Source: Omnitrophica WOR_2 bacterium RIFCSPHIGHO2_02_FULL_48_11 (GTDB taxonomy: Bacteria; Omnitrophota; Gorgyraeia; Zapsychrales; GWA2-47-8). Taken from it: 32,809 nt of DNA. Positions within the stretch are counted from its first letter, which is position 1. Each line of letters opens with the position of its first letter. This document shows positions 1-8,020 of the stretch, one piece after another. A model generated the notes under the pieces. The model saw only the letters and a program-made list of their open reading frames with translations. It had not been told where the DNA came from and ran no database searches. The DNA lies in contig MHGP01000032.1 in the NCBI GenBank assembly GCA_001805615.1, forward strand, positions 1-32,809, given 5' to 3'. A program made the position numbers and the translations under genes.

Positions 1-585
1 CTGACTTTTATTCTCATAGAGCTGATTCAACTTTATGTTTTTTTCATCCCAGGCAGCCTTGGGGGACTCGTTTGCGGAGGACAACTTTTCTTTGATCTGG
101 GCAATTTCTTCCTGCAGCCGGTCCGCTTCTCTCTGCAGGTCATATTGCCGCGCCTGCTTCTGCGAAATCCTTGCATGGATATCTGAATTCCCGCCATTGA
201 ACTGTTCAATGGACTGCTCCATCTCTGAAACTTCTGTCTTAATGACTTCTGTTTCTATTTTTTCCGCCGCCAAAACTTCCTGCATATTTTGGCCTTCCTG
301 CAGCAAACTGTCCTTCTGTTGTTCAACCGCTCTCAATTCCTGCTGCAGCTGAGGGACCCGGGCTTCGAACCGGTTCATTTTCTCCAGCAATAAACGATTC
401 GCTTGCTGCAGCTTTTGGACGTCGGCCTTCAAATCCAACAAACTGCTTTTTAAATACTCTTCATCCCACGCCGAGCGATCATCCCAATCGCGGCCTCGCC
501 CTTCGGCGATCCCCGACCCCAAAGATAAAAATATCAGCAAAACGGTTGAAAGAATACCCGCCCCGCAAAAGAATATTTTTTTCAA
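1..585 (-). CDS. Signal-peptide coiled-coil protein, partial (C-terminus outside window)
   Basis: This gene opens with a TTG codon at 585 preceded by AGGAG four bases upstream, so ATG-based calling misses it. The frame stays open for 195 codons to base 1 and continues outside the window. Residues 1 to about 28 form a signal peptide or signal anchor (MKKIFFCGAG, then a hydrophobic run rich in L, I and V). From about residue 40 to the edge the protein is Gln/Glu/Lys/Leu-rich with heptad-like spacing, which predicts a long coiled coil facing the periplasm. It starts 24 bases after pilC and is probably the last gene seen of the same transcript, so a role at the pilus or secretion machine is possible. 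No family is recognised. What is seen is the start site, the leader and the coiled coil; the function is unknown. Confidence 0.8.
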   Translation of the reverse strand, partial: MKKIFFCGAGILSTVLLIFLSLGSGIAEGRGRDWDDRSAWDEEYLKSSLLDLKADVQKLQQANRLLLEKMNRFEARVPQLQQELRAVEQQKDSLLQEGQNMQEVLAAEKIETEVIKTEVSEMEQSIEQFNGGNSDIHARISQKQARQYDLQREADRLQEEIAQIKEKLSSANESPKAAWDEKNIKLNQLYENKSQ

Positions 586-609
586 ATTTACTCCTGGAAT
601 AATGCTATT

Positions 610-1812
610 TTAGACAATTTGTGTAATTTGCAAAATCGGCAAGAACAAAGCAATAACGATGAAGCCGACCACAATGCCCAAGAAACCAATAATCAACGGT
701 TCGATAATACTGGTTAATCCGGCGACCGCGGCATCCACTTGGTCATCATAAAACTCTGCGATCTTCGTCAACATTTTCTCCAGCTGCCCTGATTTTTCGC
801 CGACGGCGATCATGCGGGTGACCATGGGAGGAAAAACCGTGCTCTTCATCAAAGGACCGGCGATACTTTCACCTTCGCGGACATTGGTCTTGATATCCGC
901 AACAACCATCTCGATCACTCTGTTGCCGATCGACTTCCCTACAATATCCAATGATTCTAAAATAGGAACACCGCTTTGCACCAGCGTAGCCAAAGTCCGA
1001 CTGAAACGGCTGATCGCTACTTTTCTGAACAAATCCCCAAAAATAGGAAGTTTTAATTTTATTTGGTCAATCGCCAAGGCCCCGCGGTCTGTTTTATACC
1101 AGCGGTTAAGCAAAAAGACGATAATGACAATCCCGGCAATAACATAAGGCAATTGATGCTGCAGAATCGAGCTGATATTAATAAGGAGTTGTGTGGGACC
1201 CGGCAGCTCACGCCCGAAAGAAGCATAAATCGAAGCAAAAGTCGGAACGACTTTCACCAAAAGCAATACCGTGATGAGCATGGCCATCGTCACAACCACC
1301 GCCGGATAAATCATCGCCGCTTGAACTTTTTGTTTGAGTTTTAACGTTTTCTCCATATAACTGGCGATACGGTCCAAAATGGCGCTTAACACACCGCCGG
1401 TCTCACCGACCCGCACCATATTTGTAAAGAGCACGTCAAAAACATTAGGATGCTTTGTAAACGCCGTGGACAAACTGCTCCCCAACTGAATGTCATCCCG
1501 AATAGTGGTAATAACCGTTTTAAAATAAGGCTGCGTCATCTGTTCCTGAAGGGCTTCCAGCGACTGCAGGATAGGGATCCCTGCTTCAATCATGGTGGCC
1601 AACTGACGCGAAAAAATAACCAAATCTTCCTGTTTGACTTTTTTGGACTGGAAGGAAATTTTAAAACTGGATTCTTTAATTTCATTAATGGAGATGATGG
1701 TGAGTTTGCGCTTGCGGAGCTCTTCAATAACCGCCGACTGGCTGTCTGCCACCATTTTTCCGGTAATCGAACGCGCATCTACAGTTTTTGCAGCATATTT
1801 AAATGTCGGCAT
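610..1812 (-). CDS. pilC: Type IV pilus / type II secretion inner-membrane platform protein PilC/GspF
   Basis: This is the polytopic platform protein that couples the cytoplasmic assembly ATPase to pilin insertion. At 400 residues it has the normal family length. An N-terminal cytoplasmic region (residues 1-65, starting MPTFKYAAKTVDARSITGKM) is followed by two GspF domains, about 70-190 and 270-395. Each holds the family hallmarks: FSRQLATMIEAGIPILQSLE in the first, FSRTLATLVQSGVPILESLD in the second, and VGETGG / VGEKSG in the two copies. Hydrophobic segments lie near 168-190, 220-240 and 370-395. The ATG has AGAGGA and AAGG just upstream. It lies 98 bases after an MshEN protein and has its own candidate promoter. 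T4P versus T2SS cannot be decided without pilins or a secretin, hence the double name. Confidence 0.95.
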   Translation of the reverse strand: MPTFKYAAKTVDARSITGKMVADSQSAVIEELRKRKLTIISINEIKESSFKISFQSKKVKQEDLVIFSRQLATMIEAGIPILQSLEALQEQMTQPYFKTVITTIRDDIQLGSSLSTAFTKHPNVFDVLFTNMVRVGETGGVLSAILDRIASYMEKTLKLKQKVQAAMIYPAVVVTMAMLITVLLLVKVVPTFASIYASFGRELPGPTQLLINISSILQHQLPYVIAGIVIIVFLLNRWYKTDRGALAIDQIKLKLPIFGDLFRKVAISRFSRTLATLVQSGVPILESLDIVGKSIGNRVIEMVVADIKTNVREGESIAGPLMKSTVFPPMVTRMIAVGEKSGQLEKMLTKIAEFYDDQVDAAVAGLTSIIEPLIIGFLGIVVGFIVIALFLPILQITQIV

Positions 1813-1865
1813 AACCTTATTCCTCTATTGAAATTGTTATTATTGCGGCTGAACGTCTTCCTTAT

Positions 1866-1894
1866 TTTATACCAATAAAAAGTCAAGGAAGCAA
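1866..1894 (-). promoter_or_regulatory. Candidate extended -10 promoter for pilC
   Basis: On the minus strand the -10 hexamer TATAAA (1866-1871) has a TG one base upstream (extended -10) and a weak -35, TTGCTT (1889-1894), at 17 bp. It lies about 55 bases ahead of the pilC ATG, in a 98-bp gap that is longer than most gaps in this cluster. It may give pilC extra expression independent of the upstream ATPases. The call rests on sequence only. Confidence 0.4.
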
Positions 1895-1910
1895 CCGTTT
1901 GCGCAGAAAT

Positions 1911-2375
1911 TTATTTGCGATCCTTCTTATACCATTTGGCAATCGCAGTATCGATCTCGGTCAAAGTGGCGATAAAAGGCATAATTTTACACTTTGTCGC
2001 GCGCTCTAATTCTTTGCGCGTTTTCTCATCAAAGGGATCGACCATGACAACATTCAAGATTTCAGCGATACGATCAATGGGGATCAAATGAAATTTTTTT
2101 GCCAGGGCTTCGGGCACCAGCTGCACAATCTTCGGATCGATCGTATATTTGGTGATCGAAATATACGGAATGCCGCACTGCAGGATGAGGGCCACCACGA
2201 TATCCCGTTCCTCGACGAATTTCAGCCCCAGCAGGATCTGCCCGAGCAGTTCATCTTTTTCCTTTTGAATTTTTAACGCCTTGTCCAGCTGTTCCGTGCT
2301 GAGCAGCTTGCGCTGGATAAGGATCTCTCCTAAACGCGGCCGCTCGGCAGAAGTGGAATTATTCGCAGTAACCAT
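1911..2375 (-). CDS. Stand-alone MshEN-domain protein (predicted c-di-GMP receptor)
   Basis: This 154-residue protein is essentially one MshEN (T2SSE_N) domain with no ATPase attached. Residues about 14-66 carry the two 24-residue c-di-GMP-binding repeats separated by 5 residues: the first begins RLGEILIQRKLL and ends KALKIQ, the second begins LLGQILLGLKFV and ends VALILQ. The Arg and the LG pair of motif 1 and the LG of motif 2 are retained. The rest, residues about 70-145, is the usual C-terminal part of the domain (VDPFD, then a region matching the ADPLN segment of PilB). GGGAG lies six bases before the ATG. In MshE/PilB proteins this domain controls the ATPase; here it is separate, between the two ATPase genes and pilC, and may act in trans. 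The nucleotide ligand is inferred from the motif. Confidence 0.85.
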   Translation of the reverse strand: MVTANNSTSAERPRLGEILIQRKLLSTEQLDKALKIQKEKDELLGQILLGLKFVEERDIVVALILQCGIPYISITKYTIDPKIVQLVPEALAKKFHLIPIDRIAEILNVVMVDPFDEKTRKELERATKCKIMPFIATLTEIDTAIAKWYKKDRK

Positions 2376-2397
2376 AGTTCTCCCGTCATTTTCATCA

Positions 2398-2470
2398 ATC
2401 CCTCAAGAAGGGATGACGAGGTCCGCCTTCAGCGAGATCTCGCCGGTGCATCGGCGGACTCGCCCTTTTC
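2398..2470. repeat. Intergenic palindromic element (GCGAGATCTCG family, copy 1)
   Basis: The 124-bp gap between pilB and the MshEN gene holds stacked palindromes. A perfect 6-bp stem with a 5-nt loop (2398-2403 / 2409-2414) is followed by an outer pair GGTCCGCC (2420-2427) / GGCGGACT (2453-2460). Inside it lies the perfect 12-bp palindrome GCGAGATCTCGC (2432-2443) and a small CCG..CGG stem. A related core with the same GCGAGATCTCG word, next to a hairpin and an AGTCCG word, occurs inside the addB-like gene at 25341-25385. Two related copies in unrelated contexts suggest a dispersed palindromic repeat. It could also act as an RNA hairpin affecting the downstream MshEN and pilC genes. Confidence 0.6.
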
Positions 2471-2499
2471 AAAATTTAATGGCGGCCTCACTTTTTCAG

Positions 2500-4209
2500 T
2501 TAATCATTCGATGTAATGCGCAGGACCTCTTCCACCGTGGTCAATCCGTCAGAGAACTTGCGCATCGCATCTTCCCAAAGAGTCGCCATGTGTTGTTTTT
2601 CGATGGCGTATTTTTTAATATCATCGGAAGAAGCCCCTTTGATAAGCATCTCCCGGACCTCATCATCTATGGCCAAAATCTCCGTGACCCCCATACGTCC
2701 GAGGTATCCGGTCTGCCGGCACATTTTGCAGCCTTTCCCATGATAAAATTTGGCTTTAGGTTTAAAATCAAATTTTAAATCTTTCAGCACCTGGGCCGGC
2801 ACGTCCACCGGTTCCTTGCAATGCGGACATACTCTGCGGCAAAGGCGCTGCGCCATGACCAATACCAAACTTGAAGCCACCAAAAACGGCTCGACACCCA
2901 TATCCACCAAACGCGTTAAGGCCCCCGCCGAATCATTCGTGTGCAGCGTCGAGAAAACCAATTGCCCGGTCAGCGACGCCTTGATGGCGATATCCGCCGT
3001 TTCATTGTCGCGGATTTCTCCGACCATGACAATATCCGGACTTTGCCGCAGGATCGCCCTTAAGCCCGAGGCAAAGGTCAATCCGATCTCCGGCCGCGCC
3101 TGGATCTGAGTGAGCCCCTCGATCAAATATTCCACCGGATCTTCGACGGTGATAATATTCTTATCCACCGTGTTCAAGGCGCTGATGATCGAATACAAGG
3201 TCGTCGATTTTCCGCTCCCCGTTGGGCCGGTGACCAAGATCATCCCAAACGGTTTCTGGATGCCTTCCTTGATGATCTCCTCCGAATCTTTGGTGAACCC
3301 GAGCCCGTCTAATCCCACCGAAAGACCTTTGCGGTCCAGCACGCGCATGACCACTTTTTGGCCAAAGGTCGTGGGCAAAAGCGACACGCGAAAATCCACT
3401 TCCTGATTTCCGACCTTCATCTTAAAACGGCCGTCCTGCGGCGTACGCGTAGCGGTGATATCCAGCTGCGACATAATTTTGATACGGATAGCAACCGCAC
3501 TTTGATTTTCTTTGGGGATATTTATGAAATCCTGTAAAATCCCGTCGATGCGATAACGCACCCGCACCGCATCATTCTGCGGTTCAATGTGGATATCCGA
3601 AGCCCGCTGTTTCAAGGCTTCCTTGATCACCAAATTCACCATCCGGATAACCGGAGCCTGCTCCCCCTCATCGATCCGCACATCCTCCTGCTGAAAGCCG
3701 GACTGTTCGGAAATGATCTCAAAATCAGTCACATCGATATCTTTACTGACATCCTGGACCGTATTGACATTTCTAATCCCATAAAATATATCGATCGCCT
3801 TAAGAATATCCGAATCCGTTCCCATCACCACATCGATGTCGCACCCCGTGATATTTTTAATATCATCCATAGCAAAAATATTCAAAGGATCCGCCAAGGC
3901 GATCGTGATCGTGGTCTGGAGTTTTGAGATGGGGACAATGTGATACTGCCGGGCGAGCTTTTCGGGAATAACCTCTTTCAGATCAGGATGAATTTTATAT
4001 TTACTCAAGTTAATAAAGGGAATGTGCAGTTCCTTGACCAGCAAAACCAGCAAGTCCTTTTCATTGATCAAGCCTTTTTCCATCAAGGCCTTATCGAGGC
4101 TGATATTTTTCTCTTTCTGAAAAGCCATGGCAAGCTCCAAGTCGGCCTTCGACAGCTTCTTGGATTCCAGCAGAGTGCGAATAATGCGTTCTTTAAGAGT
4201 CTCGGCCAT
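2500..4209 (-). CDS. pilB: Type IV pilus assembly / type II secretion ATPase PilB/GspE, paralogue 1
   Basis: This hexameric secretion ATPase powers pilin polymerisation from the cytoplasm; 569 residues is normal length. Residues 1-145 form an MshEN-like N-domain, but the c-di-GMP signature is eroded: the RLG of motif 1 reads RII, and motif 2 begins with SLDKAL. The catalytic core has Walker A GPTGSGKST (328-336), an Asp box around VEDPVEY (about 355-361), Walker B ending GEIRD (397-401), and the His box STLHTND (about 420-426). A zinc-binding tetracysteine follows (C461/C464 and C494/C497). All catalytic motifs look intact. It starts 5 bases after the stop of paralogue 2, with GGAAGAG inside that gene's end as the likely ribosome site. 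Tandem assembly ATPases suggest either division of labour or a hetero-oligomer. A PilT retraction ATPase is unlikely because the N-domain and Cys4 site are PilB features. Confidence 0.95.
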   Translation of the reverse strand: MAETLKERIIRTLLESKKLSKADLELAMAFQKEKNISLDKALMEKGLINEKDLLVLLVKELHIPFINLSKYKIHPDLKEVIPEKLARQYHIVPISKLQTTITIALADPLNIFAMDDIKNITGCDIDVVMGTDSDILKAIDIFYGIRNVNTVQDVSKDIDVTDFEIISEQSGFQQEDVRIDEGEQAPVIRMVNLVIKEALKQRASDIHIEPQNDAVRVRYRIDGILQDFINIPKENQSAVAIRIKIMSQLDITATRTPQDGRFKMKVGNQEVDFRVSLLPTTFGQKVVMRVLDRKGLSVGLDGLGFTKDSEEIIKEGIQKPFGMILVTGPTGSGKSTTLYSIISALNTVDKNIITVEDPVEYLIEGLTQIQARPEIGLTFASGLRAILRQSPDIVMVGEIRDNETADIAIKASLTGQLVFSTLHTNDSAGALTRLVDMGVEPFLVASSLVLVMAQRLCRRVCPHCKEPVDVPAQVLKDLKFDFKPKAKFYHGKGCKMCRQTGYLGRMGVTEILAIDDEVREMLIKGASSDDIKKYAIEKQHMATLWEDAMRKFSDGLTTVEEVLRITSND

Positions 4210-4214
4210 ATTTT

Positions 4215-5960
4215 TTATTTCTCTTCCATAACCTCGTCGGGAGCAGTGACCCGCAGGACCTCTTCTAAAGTCGTCAGACCGGCTAAGGCCTTGCGCACTC
4301 CGTCTTCGCGCATCGTGACCATGCCTTCTTTTCGTCCCACCTCTTTGATTTTAAATTCTCCCGCGTGCGCTAAAATCAGTTCTTTCACCGCCGGGGTCAA
4401 GACCAAGATCTCCGTGATACAGACCCGGCCCTGGTATCCGGTTTGGAAACAGCTCTTACATCCCTTGGCCCGGTACAATTTTACTTCTTTGGATTTTGCG
4501 GCGCGGCTTAATCCGATTTTCTCCACCAATTCTTTGGGGACGGCATAAATTTCTCTGCAATTAGAACAAATTTTTCTCACCAAGCGCTGGCCCATGATCG
4601 CAATGACCGCTGAACAGATCAAGAACGGTTCAATGCCCATGTTCATCATACGGATCACCGACCCCGCCGCCGTTGTCGTGTGCAAAGAGCTCAACACCAG
4701 ATGTCCCGTCAAGGCGGCCTTAACGGCGATGTCCAGTGTTTCCGTATCACGGATCTCGCCGATCAAAATAACATCCGGGTCCTGCCGCAGGATCGAGCGC
4801 AGCGCCGTCGAGAAGGTCAACCCGAAATTCGCCTGAACATTGACCTGGCTCATCCCCTTCATTTGGTATTCCACCGGATCCTCGACCGTCACGATATTAA
4901 TGTCCGGAGTATCGATAAATTTCAAAATGGAATACAACGTCGTGGTCTTCCCGCTTCCCGTCGGACCGCAGGATAAGATCATCCCGTGCGGACGCTCGGC
5001 ACATTCCTGCAATTTCTTTAACGACTCATCATCCAGGCCCAGCTTGGTTAGGTCTAAATTCGCCGATGTTTTATCCAAAACACGCAGCACAACTTTTTCT
5101 CCGAACGATGTCGGCAAAACGCTTACCCGGAAGTCCACCATTTTATCGCCGTCGAGAATCGTTCGGAAGCGGCCGTCCTGCGGAAGCCGCCGTTCGGAAA
5201 TATCCAAATTCGAAATGACCTTGATCCTGGATACCAGAGGAAAAAGCAGGGCCTTGGACATACGATCAATTTCGCGGATGACGCCGTCAATACGGTAACG
5301 GATGCGCAAAATTTTTTCCAAAGGTTCAATAAAAACATCGCTGGCCTTGGCGAGGACCGCCTGCTTAACGATCGTATCGGTCAATTTAATGATCGGCGCT
5401 TCCTGGGTTAAATCTTCAATGGCCCCTCTTTCTAATTCTGTCGTGCTGTCCTTCACCAGTTCCAAGTCCTCAGACTCTTTGATGTCTTTGATAATTTTAT
5501 CAAAAGTTTTGCTGGCCTCGCCGGTATCCACGGCATAATACCGCTGGATTGCCTGGACAATGTCGCTCGAGCGGCTGATCAGCGGATTGATCTTAAGCCC
5601 GGTCAGTGTGCCGACATTATCGATGGCAAAAATATTCAAAGGATCGGCCATGGCCAGCGTGAGGGTCTTGCCGATCTTGGAGATCGGCATAATTTGATAT
5701 TGCAGGGCCGTTTCTTGCGGAATTAATTTGACCACTTCCGGATCGATCTTAAGGCGGGAAATATCCATCGGCGGGATGCCTAAGCCTTCGCTTAAAAGCA
5801 TCGCCAGGGCTTTTTCATCGATGAGTTTAAGCTTGACGAGGATTTTGCTGAGTTCGCCGCCGGATTTTTTCTGCTCAGCGAGGGCCTTCTCGAGGTCCGG
5901 CTGCGTGATAATATTGTCCCGCAGGAGTATTTGCTGCAAACGTTCTTTGAGGGAAAACAT
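4215..5960 (-). CDS. pilB: Type IV pilus assembly / type II secretion ATPase PilB/GspE, paralogue 2
   Basis: This second full-length assembly ATPase has 581 residues. Residues 1-145 are MshEN-like, but again without the c-di-GMP signature (RLQQILLRDNII in place of RLGxxL; motif 2 starts ELSKIL). Motifs include Walker A GPTGSGKTT (332-340), the Asp box VEDPVEY (about 359-365), Walker B ending GEIRD (401-405), the His box SSLHTTT, and a Cys4 zinc site (CSNC, then CKSC about 35 residues later). It is clearly homologous to paralogue 1 but well diverged, so the duplication is old. The ATG at 5960 has no good Shine-Dalgarno, so its translation may depend on the upstream MshEN gene, 20 bases away. 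Both ATPases look catalytically competent. Which one drives which fibre cannot be told from sequence. Confidence 0.95.
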   Translation of the reverse strand: MFSLKERLQQILLRDNIITQPDLEKALAEQKKSGGELSKILVKLKLIDEKALAMLLSEGLGIPPMDISRLKIDPEVVKLIPQETALQYQIMPISKIGKTLTLAMADPLNIFAIDNVGTLTGLKINPLISRSSDIVQAIQRYYAVDTGEASKTFDKIIKDIKESEDLELVKDSTTELERGAIEDLTQEAPIIKLTDTIVKQAVLAKASDVFIEPLEKILRIRYRIDGVIREIDRMSKALLFPLVSRIKVISNLDISERRLPQDGRFRTILDGDKMVDFRVSVLPTSFGEKVVLRVLDKTSANLDLTKLGLDDESLKKLQECAERPHGMILSCGPTGSGKTTTLYSILKFIDTPDINIVTVEDPVEYQMKGMSQVNVQANFGLTFSTALRSILRQDPDVILIGEIRDTETLDIAVKAALTGHLVLSSLHTTTAAGSVIRMMNMGIEPFLICSAVIAIMGQRLVRKICSNCREIYAVPKELVEKIGLSRAAKSKEVKLYRAKGCKSCFQTGYQGRVCITEILVLTPAVKELILAHAGEFKIKEVGRKEGMVTMREDGVRKALAGLTTLEEVLRVTAPDEVMEEK

Positions 5961-5980
5961 GATGAGGACTCTTACGCCGA

Positions 5981-6430
5981 TTATTTTGTCTGATAATATT
6001 TATTAATAGATTCACGGATATCACTGGCCGTGCTCACAAACGTTTGCACCGCGCAGCCGGTGATCAACTCGACATCCTCCACCGCATGCACGTTGAGAGG
6101 ATCAGCCATCGCCAAAGATAAACTTTTTCCGATTTTATCAATAGGAATAAGACAGAACTGCCGACAAACATTTTCGGGGACAGCGTTGATCACTTCCGGG
6201 TCAATCTCATAATTAATAAGCGGCAGATAGGGAAAACCGTATTGCGCGGTCAAGGCCTGGGCAATGTCTTCTTCCGTCGCAAATTTCAACTCGACAAGAA
6301 CTTCTCCGAACAACCCGCCCTTTTCTTTTTGATAGGCCAGCCCCATCGACAGCTGGTCCTTATCGACCACGCCGCGTTCGACTAATAATTCACCAAGATG
6401 TTTATTTGTTGCTTTCTTAAAAGGTTTCAT
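5981..6430 (-). CDS. Stand-alone MshEN-domain protein, second copy
   Basis: This 149-residue protein consists of a single MshEN domain. The two 24-residue repeats are present (first: HLGELLVERGVV ... GLAYQ; 5-residue linker; second: LFGEVLVELKFA ... ALTAQ). Compared with the other stand-alone copy, the first repeat starts with His instead of the Arg that contacts guanine in MshEN structures, while LG and the terminal Gln positions remain. The C-terminal half keeps PIDKIGKSLSLAMADPLNVH, very like the equivalent segment of the adjacent ATPase, so it may derive from a PilB N-domain or from a duplication of it. It sits between the GGDEF gene (26 bases upstream) and an ATPase (20 bases downstream). 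It is a likely nucleotide-sensing adaptor for pilus ATPases, with weaker ligand confidence than the other copy because of the Arg-to-His change. Confidence 0.85.
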   Translation of the reverse strand: MKPFKKATNKHLGELLVERGVVDKDQLSMGLAYQKEKGGLFGEVLVELKFATEEDIAQALTAQYGFPYLPLINYEIDPEVINAVPENVCRQFCLIPIDKIGKSLSLAMADPLNVHAVEDVELITGCAVQTFVSTASDIRESINKYYQTK

Positions 6431-6456
6431 AATGATTTCTTAATAAATGAAAATGC

Positions 6457-7887
6457 TTAATGGGCAATCCGGTTTCCCCCCTGATGCATGGTCTCCGCTA
6501 AAAGCACCCCGCTTTTTAAAATTAACTCATCGGCCGTTACGCCGTCAATCGGATTCTCGGTAATCACGCCCGTGCAGGTTAATTTTCGGCGAGGATCTTC
6601 TTCATTGAGAAAAGTCTGCTCAATCCTTTTACGGATATCGTCTGCCACTTTGATGGATTCTTTTTTATTTTTTCCAGGCAAAATAACGGCAAATTCGTGA
6701 TCGCCAAACCGTGCCGCTTTGTCCGTAGGAGAAATACTTTCTTTTAAAATACTCGCCACCTTAATCAAAATGCTTTCGGCGGAAATATGCCCAAAGGCCT
6801 TATGAAATTCATCAAACCGATCAAGGGCAATAAGCACAAAAGAACAGGGCTGCTGCGAATTGGAAGCGCGTTTGATTTCTTCCGTAAGACGCTTGCGCGT
6901 AAAAGTATTATTAAATAACCCGGTCAAATGGTCCGTCACTTCTAACTTTTCAATTTCACGAATCAGCATATCGTTATTAACAGCAATGGCGATTTGTTTG
7001 GCGAGCAACCCAAAAACTTCTTTTTCCGTCGGAGCACAAATGAAATTATCGATCTCATTCCCGGCAATCAAGAGACCGAAGACATTGCCTTTGGAAGTGA
7101 TCGGCGCAATCACCGCATTGCTAATGCCAAACAGCCGATTGAATTCTTCGATTTCCTCAGAGGATGGGACATTTTGATCCAGGACGATAACGTTTTGCTT
7201 TAAGATCGCCTTCCCCAGCAATCCTTTCCCCAACCGGATGGGGATGTCTTTGATTCCCTGTTGCATCAACTGTTCACTTTTATTGCCCGTCAATAAATGA
7301 ATTTTAAAATCGCCGCTCGCTCGGTCCTTGAGGACCAACACCCCCAGAGTCATATTGCCAAACTCCAGACATTTATCAGCTGCCGCTTTAAGAATCAATT
7401 GTAATTCGGCATTTTGGGCAATAAGGTTGCTGATTTCCACCAGACTGGCCAAGATCACCACCCGACGATTGATTTCAATATTAATACTTTCCGTCTGCTT
7501 GCTGTATTTCTGCAACTCGTCGACGTTATCCTTGATGCGGCGGGTCATTTGATTCAGCGCCAATCCCAACTCTCCGATTTCATCTTCTCGGGCCATTTCG
7601 ATTTCCCGCTCCAGATTGCCATCGGCAATAAGCTTCGCCTCATTCGAAATCTTGATGATCGGCTCCACAATCTGCAAAATAATAAGAAACCCGATAATAA
7701 CAATAAACAAAGCAATCAAAACCGCAATGTGCAGCCACATTTTCGGCTCAAAAAACGAAGCAATCCCGGGAAATAAATATCCCAAAAAAACTAAAATAGC
7801 GACCACGATGAGACCAAAGGCAATCTGCAGTTCTGTTCTTAATTTCTTAGAACTTAAAAATAGCTTTTTAAAATAAATCTTAGCCAT
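6457..7887 (-). CDS. Membrane HAMP-GAF-GGDEF protein with degenerate GGDEF active site
   Basis: This 476-residue signalling protein has two membrane helices (about 19-40 and 51-72), a HAMP domain (about 73-126), a GAF domain (about 145-308) and a GGDEF fold (about 315-476) starting with the canonical DHLTGLFN at 319-326. The signature is GDHEF (395-399) instead of GGDEF/GGEEF. The first metal-binding Asp of the IDID segment is Ala (A354; D356 is kept), and the guanine-binding Asn region before GH reads FHKAFGH. The inhibitory-site RxxD is SPTD, so only the Asp remains. Together these changes argue against cyclase activity and favour a sensor, scaffold or pseudo-enzyme. The ATG has AAGGA six bases upstream. 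It heads a cluster with two MshEN proteins and two pilus ATPases, which ties it to c-di-GMP-type control of pili. Confidence 0.9.
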   Translation of the reverse strand: MAKIYFKKLFLSSKKLRTELQIAFGLIVVAILVFLGYLFPGIASFFEPKMWLHIAVLIALFIVIIGFLIILQIVEPIIKISNEAKLIADGNLEREIEMAREDEIGELGLALNQMTRRIKDNVDELQKYSKQTESINIEINRRVVILASLVEISNLIAQNAELQLILKAAADKCLEFGNMTLGVLVLKDRASGDFKIHLLTGNKSEQLMQQGIKDIPIRLGKGLLGKAILKQNVIVLDQNVPSSEEIEEFNRLFGISNAVIAPITSKGNVFGLLIAGNEIDNFICAPTEKEVFGLLAKQIAIAVNNDMLIREIEKLEVTDHLTGLFNNTFTRKRLTEEIKRASNSQQPCSFVLIALDRFDEFHKAFGHISAESILIKVASILKESISPTDKAARFGDHEFAVILPGKNKKESIKVADDIRKRIEQTFLNEEDPRRKLTCTGVITENPIDGVTADELILKSGVLLAETMHQGGNRIAH

Positions 7888-7933
7888 GATTTTCCTTAAA
7901 ATAAATTAATTACCTTCAGATGAAATCATGACT

Positions 7934-7983
7934 ACCCCAAATACATCCTGATGTTGTCTGGCTATTCAAATGTACTTTGGGGT
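7934..7983 (-). promoter_or_regulatory. Long imperfect hairpin in the 5' leader of the GGDEF gene
   Basis: ACCCCAAA (7934-7941) pairs perfectly with TTTGGGGT (7976-7983), and pairing continues inward for five more bases (TACAT / ATGTA) past a one-base bulge. This gives a 13-bp stem with a loop of about 23 nt. It lies about 45 bases upstream of the GGDEF gene ATG and downstream of its candidate promoter, so it would be in the mRNA leader. No U-run follows on either strand, so it does not look like a standard terminator. It could be an operator, an RNA control structure or a dispersed palindrome. Confidence 0.5.
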
Positions 7984-8020
7984 GGCCATAGTATTCTTCT
8001 TATAAGTATTTTAATTTATA

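Noticed and set aside
6457-7887. Active diguanylate cyclase annotation
   Set aside because: Key metal, guanine and signature residues are replaced; calling it an active enzyme is not supported by the sequence.
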